Shown: positions 8,284-17,169 of the stretch, in pieces
Layout of the letters: each line of letters opens with the position of its first letter
How positions within the stretch are numbered: position 1 is the stretch's first letter
NCBI RefSeq assembly: GCF_002968295.1
Contig: NZ_CP134399.1
Coordinates: 1,736,001-1,800,000, forward strand
DNA length: 64,000 nucleotides
Direction of reading: 5' to 3'
Origin: Mycobacterium sp. ITM-2016-00317
GTDB taxonomy: Bacteria; Actinomycetota; Actinomycetes; Mycobacteriales; Mycobacteriaceae
Program-made: the position numbers and the translations under genes
The notes under the pieces: model-generated
The model's database searches: none
What the model was told of the DNA's origin: nothing
What the model saw: only the letters and a program-made list of their open reading frames with translations

Positions 8284-9669
8284 ATGACCGCCACCCCTCT
8301 GGACACGCACCGCGAGGCCAACGCAGGCAGCCCCGAGTTGGCCGCCGTGCTGTCCACCATCGCTGATCGCGGCGTCGAATTCGTGTACTTCCAGGCGGTC
8401 ACCATCACGGGCCGGGTCGTCGGGAAAGTGGCCCCGGCACGCCATTTCGAGCGGCTCGCGATCCGCGGCGTGCAGCAACACCAGACAGCGGTCGCCAACC
8501 TCCAGGGCACCCGGGAGGGAGTGCTGCTCGCCGGTGGGGTGCACGCGCCGGAATACACGGCGATCCCGGATCTGGAGACCTTCGCGGTGCTGCCGTGGGA
8601 CACCAGCTTCGCGCGCGTGTTCTGCCGCCTCTACGAACCCGACCATCTGCCGGACCGGGCCGGTGCCGAATTTTCCTGTGACAGCAGGGGTCTGCTGCGA
8701 CGGATGCTGGCCGGTTTCACCGACCGGACCGGGCTGGAGCTGCGCACCGGCTGTGAACCCGAGATGACCTGGCAGGGCGAGGGTCTGCAGGCCCAGTTCC
8801 GTCCCGGATCGAGCCCGGCGTACCACATCGAACACCTCGAGCGGAACCGGCCGATCGTCAAGAAGGTCGTCGAGTACGCCCAGGCACTGGGCCTGGACAT
8901 GATCGAGGGCGACTACGAAGACGAGTTCCAGGTCGAACTGAACTTCATGTACGACCGTGCCGACCTCACCGCCGACCGGTTGACCACCTACCGCCAGATC
9001 TGCAAGCAGGTGGCCCGCGAGCTCGGCATCCACGCCAGCTTCATGCCCAAGCCCGCGACCGGCATGATGGGCAACGGGTGCCACCACAACTTCAGCTTCT
9101 GGCGCGAGGACGTCAACGTGCTCGCCGAACCCGGCGTCACCGAACTGCATCTGAGCGAGGTCGGGCGACACGCACTGGGCGGGCTGCTGGCCCACTCCGC
9201 GGGCGCCATGCTGATCAACGGATCGACCGTGAACTCGTACAAACGCTACTGGGACGCAGGACAGTTCGCGCCGTCCCGGATCAACTGGGGCCTGGACAAC
9301 AAGACCTGCACCGTCCGGTTGTCCGCGGTCGGGCGCCTGGAGTACAAGCTGCCCGACGCCGCGGTGAACCCGTACCTGTCGCACGCGGCGATCCTGGCCG
9401 CGTGCGAGGACGGCATGAAGAACGCCATCGACCCGGGCGAACCCACCCAGGGTTCGTCCTACGACGCACCGGTCGACGACCGCTTCCCGGCGCTGCCGCT
9501 GACTCTCGGCGAAGCCATCGGCGCCTTCCGCGCCGACCAGGTGCTCAACCAGGCGTTCGGCCCGGAACTGTCGGCGTTGCTCGTCGACTACCACGCCGAC
9601 GAATGGGCCAGGTACTGCGGACACGTCACCGAATGGGAGCGCGAGATGTATTGGAACGACACGCCATGA
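8284..9669 (+). CDS. Glutamine-synthetase-like gamma-glutamyl-amine ligase
   Basis: The 461-residue protein belongs to the glutamine synthetase superfamily. Recognisable are the metal-binding GCEPEMTW segment, the nucleotide-binding block KPATGMMGNGCHHNFSFW, and the NKTCTVRL arginine segment. It is not a canonical GlnA, since the adenylylation-loop region and standard N-terminus are absent. It sits in an amine locus with two gamma-glutamyl-hydrolase-type genes, as do PuuA/PauA-type enzymes that couple glutamate to an amine using ATP. It probably gamma-glutamylates the amine or the ring-opened amino-aldehyde, which would stop it from re-cyclising. The start lies five bases after the ferredoxin stop. 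Confidence 0.83.
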   Translation: MTATPLDTHREANAGSPELAAVLSTIADRGVEFVYFQAVTITGRVVGKVAPARHFERLAIRGVQQHQTAVANLQGTREGVLLAGGVHAPEYTAIPDLETFAVLPWDTSFARVFCRLYEPDHLPDRAGAEFSCDSRGLLRRMLAGFTDRTGLELRTGCEPEMTWQGEGLQAQFRPGSSPAYHIEHLERNRPIVKKVVEYAQALGLDMIEGDYEDEFQVELNFMYDRADLTADRLTTYRQICKQVARELGIHASFMPKPATGMMGNGCHHNFSFWREDVNVLAEPGVTELHLSEVGRHALGGLLAHSAGAMLINGSTVNSYKRYWDAGQFAPSRINWGLDNKTCTVRLSAVGRLEYKLPDAAVNPYLSHAAILAACEDGMKNAIDPGEPTQGSSYDAPVDDRFPALPLTLGEAIGAFRADQVLNQAFGPELSALLVDYHADEWARYCGHVTEWEREMYWNDTP

Positions 9670-10373
9670 CCGACACCTTGAAACTCGCCTGCCTGGACGC
9701 CGAGGCGCCGCCACTGTTCTCGCTGTGGACGCCGGAGAACGGTCGGCAGGGTTATGAACCCGGCGTCGCCGAGGCCCTGGGCGCCGAACTCGGCAGGCCG
9801 ATCGAATGGGTCCGGGTGCCGTGGGTGGACATGATCCCGTCGGTGCAGCGCGGTGAGGCCGACGCGGTGCTGTGCGGGCAGGGCATCACCGCAGAGCGGC
9901 AGGCTCGGGTGGATTTCACCCGTCCGTACGCGATCTTCCACGAGGGCGTGCTGGTCCGGCGCGGGTCCGGTATCCGGTCGGCACAGGATCTGTTGGGCCG
10001 CAAGGTCGCCGCCATTGAGAACAGCACCAACATGTCGCTGGCACAGACGTTCACCGGTGCCGAACCGGTCGCGTTCGGCGCAGGCTCGGACGACGTCTAC
10101 GCCGACATGCTGGCCGCGCTGCGGACCGGGGAGGTGGACGCGGTGGTCGACGACGACGTCGTGTTCGTCCCGCTGGGCGCCACGCACCCGGACTACGAGC
10201 TCGCTTTCACGGTGCAGACCGGTAACCGGTGGGGAATAGCGGTGGCCAAGGACCGTCCGGACACGCTCGCCGAGATCGATGCGGGCCTGGCCAGGCTCAT
10301 CGACTCGGGTCGCCTGCGCAAGGTCTGGGAGCAGTGGCTGCCGACCCTCGACTATCCGTTCGCGGGAGACTGA
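9666..10373 (+). CDS. Solute-binding-protein-3 family protein without signal peptide
   Basis: The 235-residue protein has the fold signature of amino-acid-type periplasmic binding proteins (SBP family 3): GYEPGVAEALGAELGRPIEWV near the front (split by family-typical spacing), RQARVDFTRPY, and a Lys/Asp-rich hinge with GEVDAVVDDD. The ATG overlaps the ligase stop (ATGA) and coding begins directly with the mature-domain strand MTDTLKLACL, so there is no export signal or lipobox. No ABC permease or ATPase gene is nearby. It may therefore be a cytosolic sensor, scavenger or enzyme-like member rather than a transporter part. AGxGSDDVYADMLAAL resembles ligand-loop regions of the family. Confidence 0.72.
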   Translation: MTDTLKLACLDAEAPPLFSLWTPENGRQGYEPGVAEALGAELGRPIEWVRVPWVDMIPSVQRGEADAVLCGQGITAERQARVDFTRPYAIFHEGVLVRRGSGIRSAQDLLGRKVAAIENSTNMSLAQTFTGAEPVAFGAGSDDVYADMLAALRTGEVDAVVDDDVVFVPLGATHPDYELAFTVQTGNRWGIAVAKDRPDTLAEIDAGLARLIDSGRLRKVWEQWLPTLDYPFAGD

Positions 10374-11090
10374 GTGATCCGACCGCTGATCGCGGTGGTC
10401 GGTCGCCGGGCGCCGCAGGTGCCGATCCTGCGGTTCTCGGCGACCTTGGCCGCCGAGGCGATCTGCGAGGCGGTCTGGGCCGCAGGAGGAGAGCCGGTTG
10501 TCCTGCACGGTCCCGCAGCTGACCCGCTGACCGAACTGGCGCGCAGGCTGTCTCGTTTCGACGGGGTGCTGTTGCCGGGGGGCGCCGACGTCGAACCGTG
10601 CCGCTACAGCGCGGAGGCGGCGCCGGAAACCACCGGCACCGTGGCCTTCCAGGACGACTTCGACCTCGGTGTGGCACAGGCGGTGAGCACGCTGGATATG
10701 CCGACGCTGGCGATCTGCCGCGGCATGCAGGTGCTCAATGTCGCACTCGGCGGCACCTTGATCCAACACATCGTCGAGACGGAAGCACCGCATCACAACG
10801 CAATCCACCATGTTCGCGTCAAACGTGGATCACGACTGCATGCCATCGTCGGGGAGCAGACCATCGACGTGTCCTCCTACCATCATCAGGCCGTCGACCG
10901 GCTGGCGCCCGATCTGGTCGTGTCCGCACTCGCCGCAGACGGCGTCGTCGAGGCCGTCGAGCACCGCCGCGCCGACGTCGTCGCCGTGCAGTGGCACCCC
11001 GAGGACCGCCACCGCGTCTCGGCCACCGACGCTGCGCTGTTCACCGACCTGGTGGACCGCGCGAGGAAACGAAAGGACTCCAGCACATGA
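10374..11090 (+). CDS. Class-I glutamine-amidotransferase-like hydrolase (peptidase C26, PuuD type), copy 1
   Basis: The 238-residue hydrolase has the C26 triad: Cys115 in LAICRGMQV, His208 and Glu210 in VQWHPED, with the LLPGGADVEP oxyanion strand in front. PuuD-type members remove the glutamyl group from gamma-glutamyl-GABA or analogues. It starts with GTG directly after the stop of the binding-protein gene and ends in an ATGA overlap with the second copy, so the genes are translationally coupled. In the proposed pathway it would release the free omega-amino acid after oxidation of the gamma-glutamylated aldehyde. Confidence 0.85.
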   Translation: MIRPLIAVVGRRAPQVPILRFSATLAAEAICEAVWAAGGEPVVLHGPAADPLTELARRLSRFDGVLLPGGADVEPCRYSAEAAPETTGTVAFQDDFDLGVAQAVSTLDMPTLAICRGMQVLNVALGGTLIQHIVETEAPHHNAIHHVRVKRGSRLHAIVGEQTIDVSSYHHQAVDRLAPDLVVSALAADGVVEAVEHRRADVVAVQWHPEDRHRVSATDAALFTDLVDRARKRKDSST

Positions 11091-11932
11091 CCGCCGCCGA
11101 TCGGGTGAGCCTGCGCGACGTCACCCCGGAGCAGCCCGCCCCGGAGACCCCGTGCGCCCGCTTGTGCGTGCTGGCCTCGCTGAACTTCCCCGACATCAGC
11201 GCCGAGGACGCCGCGCTGATCCGGCGGTTCACCAAGGTCGCACTGACCACTCTCGTCGAGCTCGGCGCCGCCTACGAGCTCTGGGACACCACCACGGCGT
11301 TGGAGAACCCCTCCGCGGCAGGGCAGTTCGACGGGCTGCTGCTGCTCGGCGGCGGTGACATCGACGCGTCGTGTTACGGCGGGGCGGCGCAGCACCCGAA
11401 GTCCTACGGGGTCGATGCGCGCGCCGACCGCGACGCGTTCGCGGCCATCGCCGCCGCCGAGGCCGCCGGCCGCCCGATCCTCGGCATCTGCCGCGGCAAT
11501 CAACTGCTCAACGTCGCCCGAGGCGGCACCGTCCTCGGCGACATCGTCGACTACGCGCTGCACCACGGCGCGCCGGGGGAACCGGAGTTCGTCGACGAGC
11601 CGGTCGACATCATGCCGGGTACCCGACTGTCGGCGATCCTCGGCGTAGACCGGGTGACGGGACGCTCCGGACACCACCAGGCCGTCGACACCCTCGGACA
11701 GGGTCTGGTGGTCGCCGCCCGCGCGCTCGACGGGATCACCGAGGGCGTGGAGGATCCCGACAAGTTCTATCTCGGGGTGCAGTGGCACCCCGAGGACGAG
11801 GACGGCCCCGAGGACGACAGGATGCGGCTCTTCGGGGCATTCGTGGCCGCGGCGGCCGCTGAGCGGTCCAGGGAAACCACGGCTGCGGACCGGGTGAGCC
11901 AACAGGGCTACGGGGTAGCGTCGCAGGTGTGA
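11087..11932 (+). CDS. Class-I glutamine-amidotransferase-like hydrolase (peptidase C26), copy 2
   Basis: The 281-residue hydrolase is also of the C26 family, with Cys135 in ILGICRGNQL and His234/Glu236 in VQWHPED. It is only distantly similar to copy 1: it has an extra N-terminal ~25 residues and a longer insert around residues 160-180 (GAPGEPEFVDEPVD). This suggests a different gamma-glutamyl substrate, not a recent duplication. ATG 11087 overlaps the preceding stop, and its own stop overlaps the GTG of the PucR-type regulator. Confidence 0.83.
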   Translation: MTAADRVSLRDVTPEQPAPETPCARLCVLASLNFPDISAEDAALIRRFTKVALTTLVELGAAYELWDTTTALENPSAAGQFDGLLLLGGGDIDASCYGGAAQHPKSYGVDARADRDAFAAIAAAEAAGRPILGICRGNQLLNVARGGTVLGDIVDYALHHGAPGEPEFVDEPVDIMPGTRLSAILGVDRVTGRSGHHQAVDTLGQGLVVAARALDGITEGVEDPDKFYLGVQWHPEDEDGPEDDRMRLFGAFVAAAAAERSRETTAADRVSQQGYGVASQV

Positions 11933-13435
11933 TCACCGCGCGCAGTCTGTGCCGGTACCAGAGCCTCGGCCTGGCCCTGGTTGCCGGCGAGCGGGCGGCC
12001 GACCGCCCCATCGCATGGGCGCACGCCATCGAACTAGCCGATCCCACACCGTATCTGGCCGGCGGCGAGCTGGTGATGACGACGGGCATCAACATCGGAG
12101 CCGACGCAGCCGCGCAGCGTGACTACGTCGCGCGACTGGCCACGGCCGGGACGGCGGCGCTGGCGGTCGACACCGGCACCACGCTCGCGGAGGTCCCCGC
12201 CGGGGTGCTCACCGCGGGTGACGAGCACGGTGTTCCCGTCCTGCGGGTGCCGGCGTCGACGCCGTTCATCGCCATCGCCCGGGTGGTGATCGACGCCGTG
12301 AAGGCCGACCAGCTGCGCTCGGTGCAACGAGTGGTCGACCAACAGGAGGTGCTGGCCCGGGCAACGCTGAGGGCAGGCATCCCCGGCGTGGTCGGTGCAC
12401 TCGCAGACTGTCTGTCAGCGGTCGCCGTCGCCGTCGCCGCCGACGGCAGGGAGCTCGCGGCGGGCGGGAGCACCGATACCGAGCTGATCGCGTCGTTGTC
12501 CGGGGCCGCGCGGCGGGCGCGGGATCGCGGCGGTTCTGTCAGCCCGCACGGGGACGGCTGGTTGACGATCCAACGGCTGCGGGCGGCGCAGGCCGTTCGC
12601 GGGCACCTGGTGGTACGGACCGACGGACCGCTGTCCGATGCCGACAGGGTGCTTGTCGCACATGCGGTTTCGCTGATCTCCCTCGCCCTGGAGAAGCCGG
12701 CGAGAGTGCAGGACGCCGAGCAGAGGCTGCGCTCGGCGCTGACTCGGCAGCTGCTCGGGAACCCCGAGGCCGTGGACGAAGGTCTGCTGCGTTACTTCGG
12801 GTTCGTCCCGGACGGTGACGTTGTCGTGGTCGTGTTGCAGCACCTCGGTCCGGTGTTGACCGCCGAGGAAGCCGTGGGCCAGGCCCCTGGCCGACGCGGG
12901 GCCCTACCTGCTGACGACAGCGGAGCGAGAGATCGTGATCGTGCTCCCCGCGGAAGGCAGCGCAGGACGGATCCGCACCCTGATCGGCACTCAACGCGCA
13001 CCGAGCGGGGGAGTGAGCCGGGCCGTGCCGATAGCCGAGGTCGCCACGGGTGTGGAGCAGGCGCGTATCGCCGCGCGGTCCACCGCGGGCCAGTTCGCCG
13101 CGTACGCCGATCTCGGGCCGCTCGCGGCGTTGCTGGACAGCTGCACCCCCGGCGAATTGCGGCTGCTGGCATCGGTATTGGACCCGCTGAGCGACACCGA
13201 CGAGGATCTCGTCGCTACCCTGGCAGCTTTCCTGCGGCACAACGGCCAGGCGGAGGCCGCCGCCGCCGAGTTGCAGGTGCACCGCCACACGCTGCGGAAC
13301 CGGATGCGGCGCATCGGTCATCTGCTCGGTGACGACCTGAACTCCGCCGACTCGCGGACGCAGCTGTGGTTGGCGATCAGGGCTTCTCAGCTCCTGCGGA
13401 GTCACCGAGGGCCGGGGGGCCACAGCGGTAGGTGA
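11929..13435 (+). pseudogene. PucR-family transcriptional regulator, single-base frameshift
   Basis: The two halves lie in different frames. The first (from GTG 11929) encodes a PucR-type N-terminal ligand domain (~residues 5-125) and a middle domain, conserved up to QHLGPVLTAEEAVGQA. The second continues with LADAGPYLLTTAE and ends with a PucR C-terminal helix-turn-helix, LQVHRHTLRNRMRRIGHLL. Removing one C from the CCCC run at 12884-12887 restores one protein of 501 residues. Both halves look well preserved. PucR/CdaR-type activators commonly control purine, amino acid or amine catabolism. It is last in the P450-ligase-hydrolase operon and its 3' end overlaps the convergent CoA-transferase by 59 bases. 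Real loss or base-calling error: see the frameshift finding. Confidence 0.82.
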
Positions 13436-14498
13436 CCGGCGTCGCCGACATCGTGATCGGGTTGGCGACCTGCGGGGCCCGGCTGCCTGGCACCTGCACC
13501 GTCGCGCCGATGCCCAGCCGCTCGGCAAACGCGAACGCCTCGGAGAGGTCGTTGATCGGGCCCGCGGGCACCCCGGCCGAGGTCAGCGTGGTGTACCAGT
13601 GTTCGGCGCCGTGCCGCTTCAACGCCGGTTCCAGCGCCGCGCACAACGCATCCCGGTTGGCGACCCGGAGCGGGTTGGTGGTGAAGCGCGGGTCGCGGGC
13701 GAGTTCGGGCAGGCCGATCGCCGTGCTGAACGCGGCGAACTGTCTGTCGTTGCCGACCGCCACCGCGATCGGTCGGTCGGCGGTGTCGAACGTCTGGTAC
13801 GGGGCGATGCTCGGGTGCCTGTTGCCCATCATCGCCGGCACCACGCCTGCGCCCAGGAAGCCGGACGCCTGATTGACCATCGACGACAGCAGCACCGAGA
13901 ACAGGTCGGTGTCCACGCGTTGCCCCTCACCGGTGCGGTCGCGGTGGGCCAACGCGGCCAGGATCCCGCTCAGCGCGTGCAGGCCGGCGAGCACGTCGAC
14001 CAGGGCCACGCCGGCCTTGGTGGGGTGGCCCTCGGTGCCGGTGACGCTCATCAGCCCGCCGACGGCCTGCACCAACAGGTCGTAGCCCGGCAGTGCCGCC
14101 CCGCCGCCGCGGCCGAAACCGGTGATGGCGCAGTAGATGACGTCGGGCCGGACGCGGCACAGCTCCTCATAGCCCAGCCCGAGTCGCTCCATCGTGCCGG
14201 GCCGGAAGTTCTCGACGACGATGTCCGCGCCGGCGACCAGGTCGCGTGCTGCCTGCTGCCCGCCGGGATCGGACAGGTCGAGGGTCACCGAGCGCTTGTT
14301 GCGGTTGACGGCATTGAAATACGTTGCCACGCCCGAGGAATCGTAGGGCGGCCCCCAGTGCCGCGTGTCGTCACCGGTGCCCGGCCGTTCCACCTTGACG
14401 ACCTCGGCGCCGAAGTCGCCCAGCATCATCGTCGCGTACGGCCCGGCCAGCACCCGGCTGAAGTCCACGACCACGATGCCGTCGAGCGCACCGGTCAT
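13377..14498 (-). CDS. CaiB/BaiF (class III) CoA-transferase, probable glutarate activation
   Basis: This 373-residue family-III CoA-transferase has the N-terminal VVDFSRVLAGPYATMMLGDF motif, VENFRPGTMERLGLGYE, and the catalytic aspartate Asp168 in ALVDVLAG. It is slightly shorter than the usual ~400 residues. It is the last gene of a four-gene minus-strand operon, with ATGA overlaps between the first three boundaries reading back to the glutaryl-CoA dehydrogenase. The human succinyl-CoA:glutarate CoA-transferase SUGCT is in this family, and the neighbouring dehydrogenase needs glutaryl-CoA. Glutarate is therefore the inferred acceptor; the CoA donor is unknown. Confidence 0.85.
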   Translation of the reverse strand: MTGALDGIVVVDFSRVLAGPYATMMLGDFGAEVVKVERPGTGDDTRHWGPPYDSSGVATYFNAVNRNKRSVTLDLSDPGGQQAARDLVAGADIVVENFRPGTMERLGLGYEELCRVRPDVIYCAITGFGRGGGAALPGYDLLVQAVGGLMSVTGTEGHPTKAGVALVDVLAGLHALSGILAALAHRDRTGEGQRVDTDLFSVLLSSMVNQASGFLGAGVVPAMMGNRHPSIAPYQTFDTADRPIAVAVGNDRQFAAFSTAIGLPELARDPRFTTNPLRVANRDALCAALEPALKRHGAEHWYTTLTSAGVPAGPINDLSEAFAFAERLGIGATVQVPGSRAPQVANPITMSATPVTYRCGPPALGDSAGAEKP

Positions 14499-15955
14499 GA
14501 GCGTGCCGCCCCGCCCCGCAGGTACACGGTGGTGGAGTGGGTGAAGAACTCGCGGGCGGCGGTGCCCTGTTCCTTGGGGCCGAGCCCACTCCTCTTGGCC
14601 CCGCCGAACGGCACGTGCGGGTCGGCTCCGGCGGACTCGGAGTTGACGTGCAGCACCCCGACGTCGATGTGGTCGACGGCCTGCAGGGCGCGGGTCAGGT
14701 CCTGGGTGAACACCGCTGCGGAGAGCCCGAATTCGCTGTCGTTGGCCAGGGTGAACGCCTCGTCGGCGTCGGCGGCCCGCCGCACGGCCAGTACGGGTCC
14801 GAACAGTTCGTCGGTCCAGACGTCGGCGGGTGCGCCGTCGAGCTGCAGGATGGTGGGGGCGACGAAGTAGCCGTCGGCCAGAGGTCCCTCCAGATAGGGC
14901 CGTCCGCCGGCCAGCACCGTGGCGCCCTGGGCGACGGCGGCGTCGACCCCGCCGGTCACGGACTGACGCGCCGCGGCGGTGATCACCGGACCCATCTGCG
15001 TCGTGTCGTCGACGGGGTCACCGACCTGCAGCGCCCGGGCGCGCGTGAGCAGTGCGTCCAGGAACGCGTCGGCGATGCCCGGGGTGACGATCAGACGCGA
15101 AGTGGCGGTGCACTTCTGGCCGGTGGACCGGAACGCGCCCAGCATCACCTGCTCCACCGCGAGGTCGAGGTCGGCGTCGTCGAGCACCACCGCGGCGTTC
15201 TTGCCTCCCATCTCGGCCTGCGCGGGCACGCCGCGCGCCGCGGCCGAGGCCGCGATGCGCCTGCCCACCGCGGTGGAACCGGTGAACGAGATCCCGGCGA
15301 TCCCGTCATGGCCGACGATCGCCTCGCCGACGTCGGAGTCGCCGATCAGCAGGTTGAGCACACCCGGCGGCAGACCGACCTCGGTGAACGCCTCCGCGAG
15401 CCGGATCGCCAGCAGTGGCACGGTGCTGGCCGGCTTCCACACCACGGTGTTGCCGTAGACCAGCGCGGGTGCGATCTTCCAGGCCGGGATCGCGATCGGG
15501 AAGTTGAACGGGGTGATCACCGCGACGACGCCGAGCGGTCTGCGGGTGACCAGGATCTGTTCCCCGGCGCGCGGGGATGCGTAGAGCTCGCCCGAACTCC
15601 GGTCGCCCTCGCTGGCGTAGTAGCGCAGGATCTGCGCCGCGCGTCGCACCTCGCCGACGCCTTCGGCGCGCGTCTTGCCCTCCTCGGTGGCCAGTTCGAG
15701 CCCCCACTGCTCGGCGTTGCGCTCGACGACGCCCGCGGCGGCCGACAGCAGCGCGCCCCGCTGGTGGATCGGCGTGGCCGCCCACGACGGTGCGGCGCCG
15801 GCGGCCGCCGCCACGGCCGCGTCGACGTCGGCCGGCAGCGCGGCACCGCCCTCGGCGACCACGTCGCGCGGCCGGGTCGGGTTGACACTGTGCAGCGGTG
15901 CACCGTCGCCGGCGATCCACCGGCCGTCGACCAGGTGCCGGACCGCGGTCGTCAT
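14495..15955 (-). CDS. NAD(P)-dependent aldehyde dehydrogenase, probable glutarate-semialdehyde dehydrogenase
   Basis: The 486-residue aldehyde dehydrogenase has the TPFNFPIAIPAWKIAPAL segment, general base in AEMGGKNA, nucleophile Cys282 in STGQKCTATSR, and ELFGPVLAVRR. It is of the branch that includes alpha-ketoglutarate-semialdehyde and similar dicarboxylic semialdehyde dehydrogenases. ATG 15955 overlaps the stop of the acyl-CoA dehydrogenase, and its own stop overlaps the CoA-transferase start, which fixes both ends. Given an omega-aminotransferase upstream and glutaryl-CoA dehydrogenase next door, oxidation of glutarate semialdehyde to glutarate is the best guess. Confidence 0.86.
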   Translation of the reverse strand: MTTAVRHLVDGRWIAGDGAPLHSVNPTRPRDVVAEGGAALPADVDAAVAAAAGAAPSWAATPIHQRGALLSAAAGVVERNAEQWGLELATEEGKTRAEGVGEVRRAAQILRYYASEGDRSSGELYASPRAGEQILVTRRPLGVVAVITPFNFPIAIPAWKIAPALVYGNTVVWKPASTVPLLAIRLAEAFTEVGLPPGVLNLLIGDSDVGEAIVGHDGIAGISFTGSTAVGRRIAASAAARGVPAQAEMGGKNAAVVLDDADLDLAVEQVMLGAFRSTGQKCTATSRLIVTPGIADAFLDALLTRARALQVGDPVDDTTQMGPVITAAARQSVTGGVDAAVAQGATVLAGGRPYLEGPLADGYFVAPTILQLDGAPADVWTDELFGPVLAVRRAADADEAFTLANDSEFGLSAAVFTQDLTRALQAVDHIDVGVLHVNSESAGADPHVPFGGAKRSGLGPKEQGTAAREFFTHSTTVYLRGGAARS

Positions 15956-17148
15956 GAGCGGAACGCCGCGTGGCCGGTCAGCGCCTTGCCGATGGACAGC
16001 ATGTGCATCTCCGAGGTGCCCTCGTAGGTCAGCACGGACTCCAGGTTGTTGGCGTGGCGCAGCGGCGAATACTCCAGGGTGATGCCGCTGCCGCCCAGCA
16101 GGGTGCGGCATTCGCGGGCGATCGCGAGTGCCTCGCGGACGTTGTTGAGCTTGCCGAGACTGATCTGCTCCGGGAGCACACCGCCGGCGTCCTTCATCCG
16201 GCCCAGGTGGATCGCCAGCAGCATGGCCTTGCCGAGTTCGAGGGTCATGTTGGCCAGTTTCTCCTGTGTCAGCTGATAGCCGGCCAGCGGCTTGTCGAAC
16301 ACGTCGCGGGTCCGGGTGTAGGCGATGGTGGTCTCCAGGCTGTCACGGGCCGCACCGAGCGCGCCGAACACGATGCCGAAACGGGCCTCGTTGAGGCACG
16401 AGAGCGGGGCACTCAGCCCGACGGCATGGGGCAGTAGTGCCGACTCGGGCAGCCGGACGTTGTCGAGCACCAGCTCCGAGGTCACCGACGCCCGCAGCGA
16501 GAGCTTGCGGTGTATTGCGTTAGCGGTGAACCCCGGTGTGTCGGTGGGCACCAGGAAACCCCGGATCCCGTCGTCGGTCTGCGCCCACACTGTGGCCACA
16601 TCGGCCAGGTTGCCGTTGGTGATCCACATCTTGGTGCCGTTGAGCACCCAGTCGCGGCCGTCGCGGCGCGCCCGGGTGCGCATGCCGGCCGGGTTGGACC
16701 CGAAGTCGGGTTCGGTCAGGCCGAAGCAGCCGATCGCCTCGCCCGAGGCCAGCCGCGGCAGCCACTCGTTCTTCTGGTCCTCGGAGCCGTAGCGGTGGAT
16801 CGAGAACATCGACAGGGAGCCCTGCACGGAGACGAAGCTGCGGAACCCGCTGTCACCGGCCTCCAGTTCCAGGCACGCCAGCCCGTAGCCGACGGCGTTG
16901 GTGCCAGCGCAGCCGTAGCCCTGCAGGTGCATACCCAGCACCCCGAGCTCGCCGAAGCGCCGGCCCAGTTCCCGGGGCAGCGTGGCCGACTCGAACCAGC
17001 CCTCGATGTTCGGCCGTAGTTCGATGTCAACGAATTTCCGTACCGTGGAGGCGATCTCGCGTTCGTCGTGATCGAGCAGCCGGGCGGTGTCGAACAGTTC
17101 CAGCGGGGCGTAGACGGACTTGCGGCGCGGTGCTGTCGTGGTGGTCAT
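15952..17148 (-). CDS. Glutaryl-CoA dehydrogenase
   Basis: The 398-residue flavoenzyme oxidises and decarboxylates glutaryl-CoA to crotonyl-CoA. It follows the human GCDH sequence pattern closely: LQGYGCAG, GCFGLTEPDFGSNP, RGFLVPTDTPG, FSLRAS-like KLSLRASVTSE, and the catalytic base Glu376 in LTYEGTSEMHMLSIGKALTG. These blocks separate it from ordinary FadE proteins. It overlaps the downstream aldehyde dehydrogenase by four bases and lies 21 bases after the aminotransferase, so the four genes form one operon. Its product enters beta-oxidation. Confidence 0.92.
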   Translation of the reverse strand: MTTTTAPRRKSVYAPLELFDTARLLDHDEREIASTVRKFVDIELRPNIEGWFESATLPRELGRRFGELGVLGMHLQGYGCAGTNAVGYGLACLELEAGDSGFRSFVSVQGSLSMFSIHRYGSEDQKNEWLPRLASGEAIGCFGLTEPDFGSNPAGMRTRARRDGRDWVLNGTKMWITNGNLADVATVWAQTDDGIRGFLVPTDTPGFTANAIHRKLSLRASVTSELVLDNVRLPESALLPHAVGLSAPLSCLNEARFGIVFGALGAARDSLETTIAYTRTRDVFDKPLAGYQLTQEKLANMTLELGKAMLLAIHLGRMKDAGGVLPEQISLGKLNNVREALAIARECRTLLGGSGITLEYSPLRHANNLESVLTYEGTSEMHMLSIGKALTGHAAFRS

Positions 17149-17169
17149 CGGGTCAACTCCTGATCGGGA

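Noticed and set aside
15956..16111. 52-codon N-terminal extension of the glutarate-semialdehyde-type dehydrogenase
   Set aside because: The extension is antisense-like sequence inside the glutaryl-CoA dehydrogenase gene; the ATGA overlap at 15952-15955 marks the real start.
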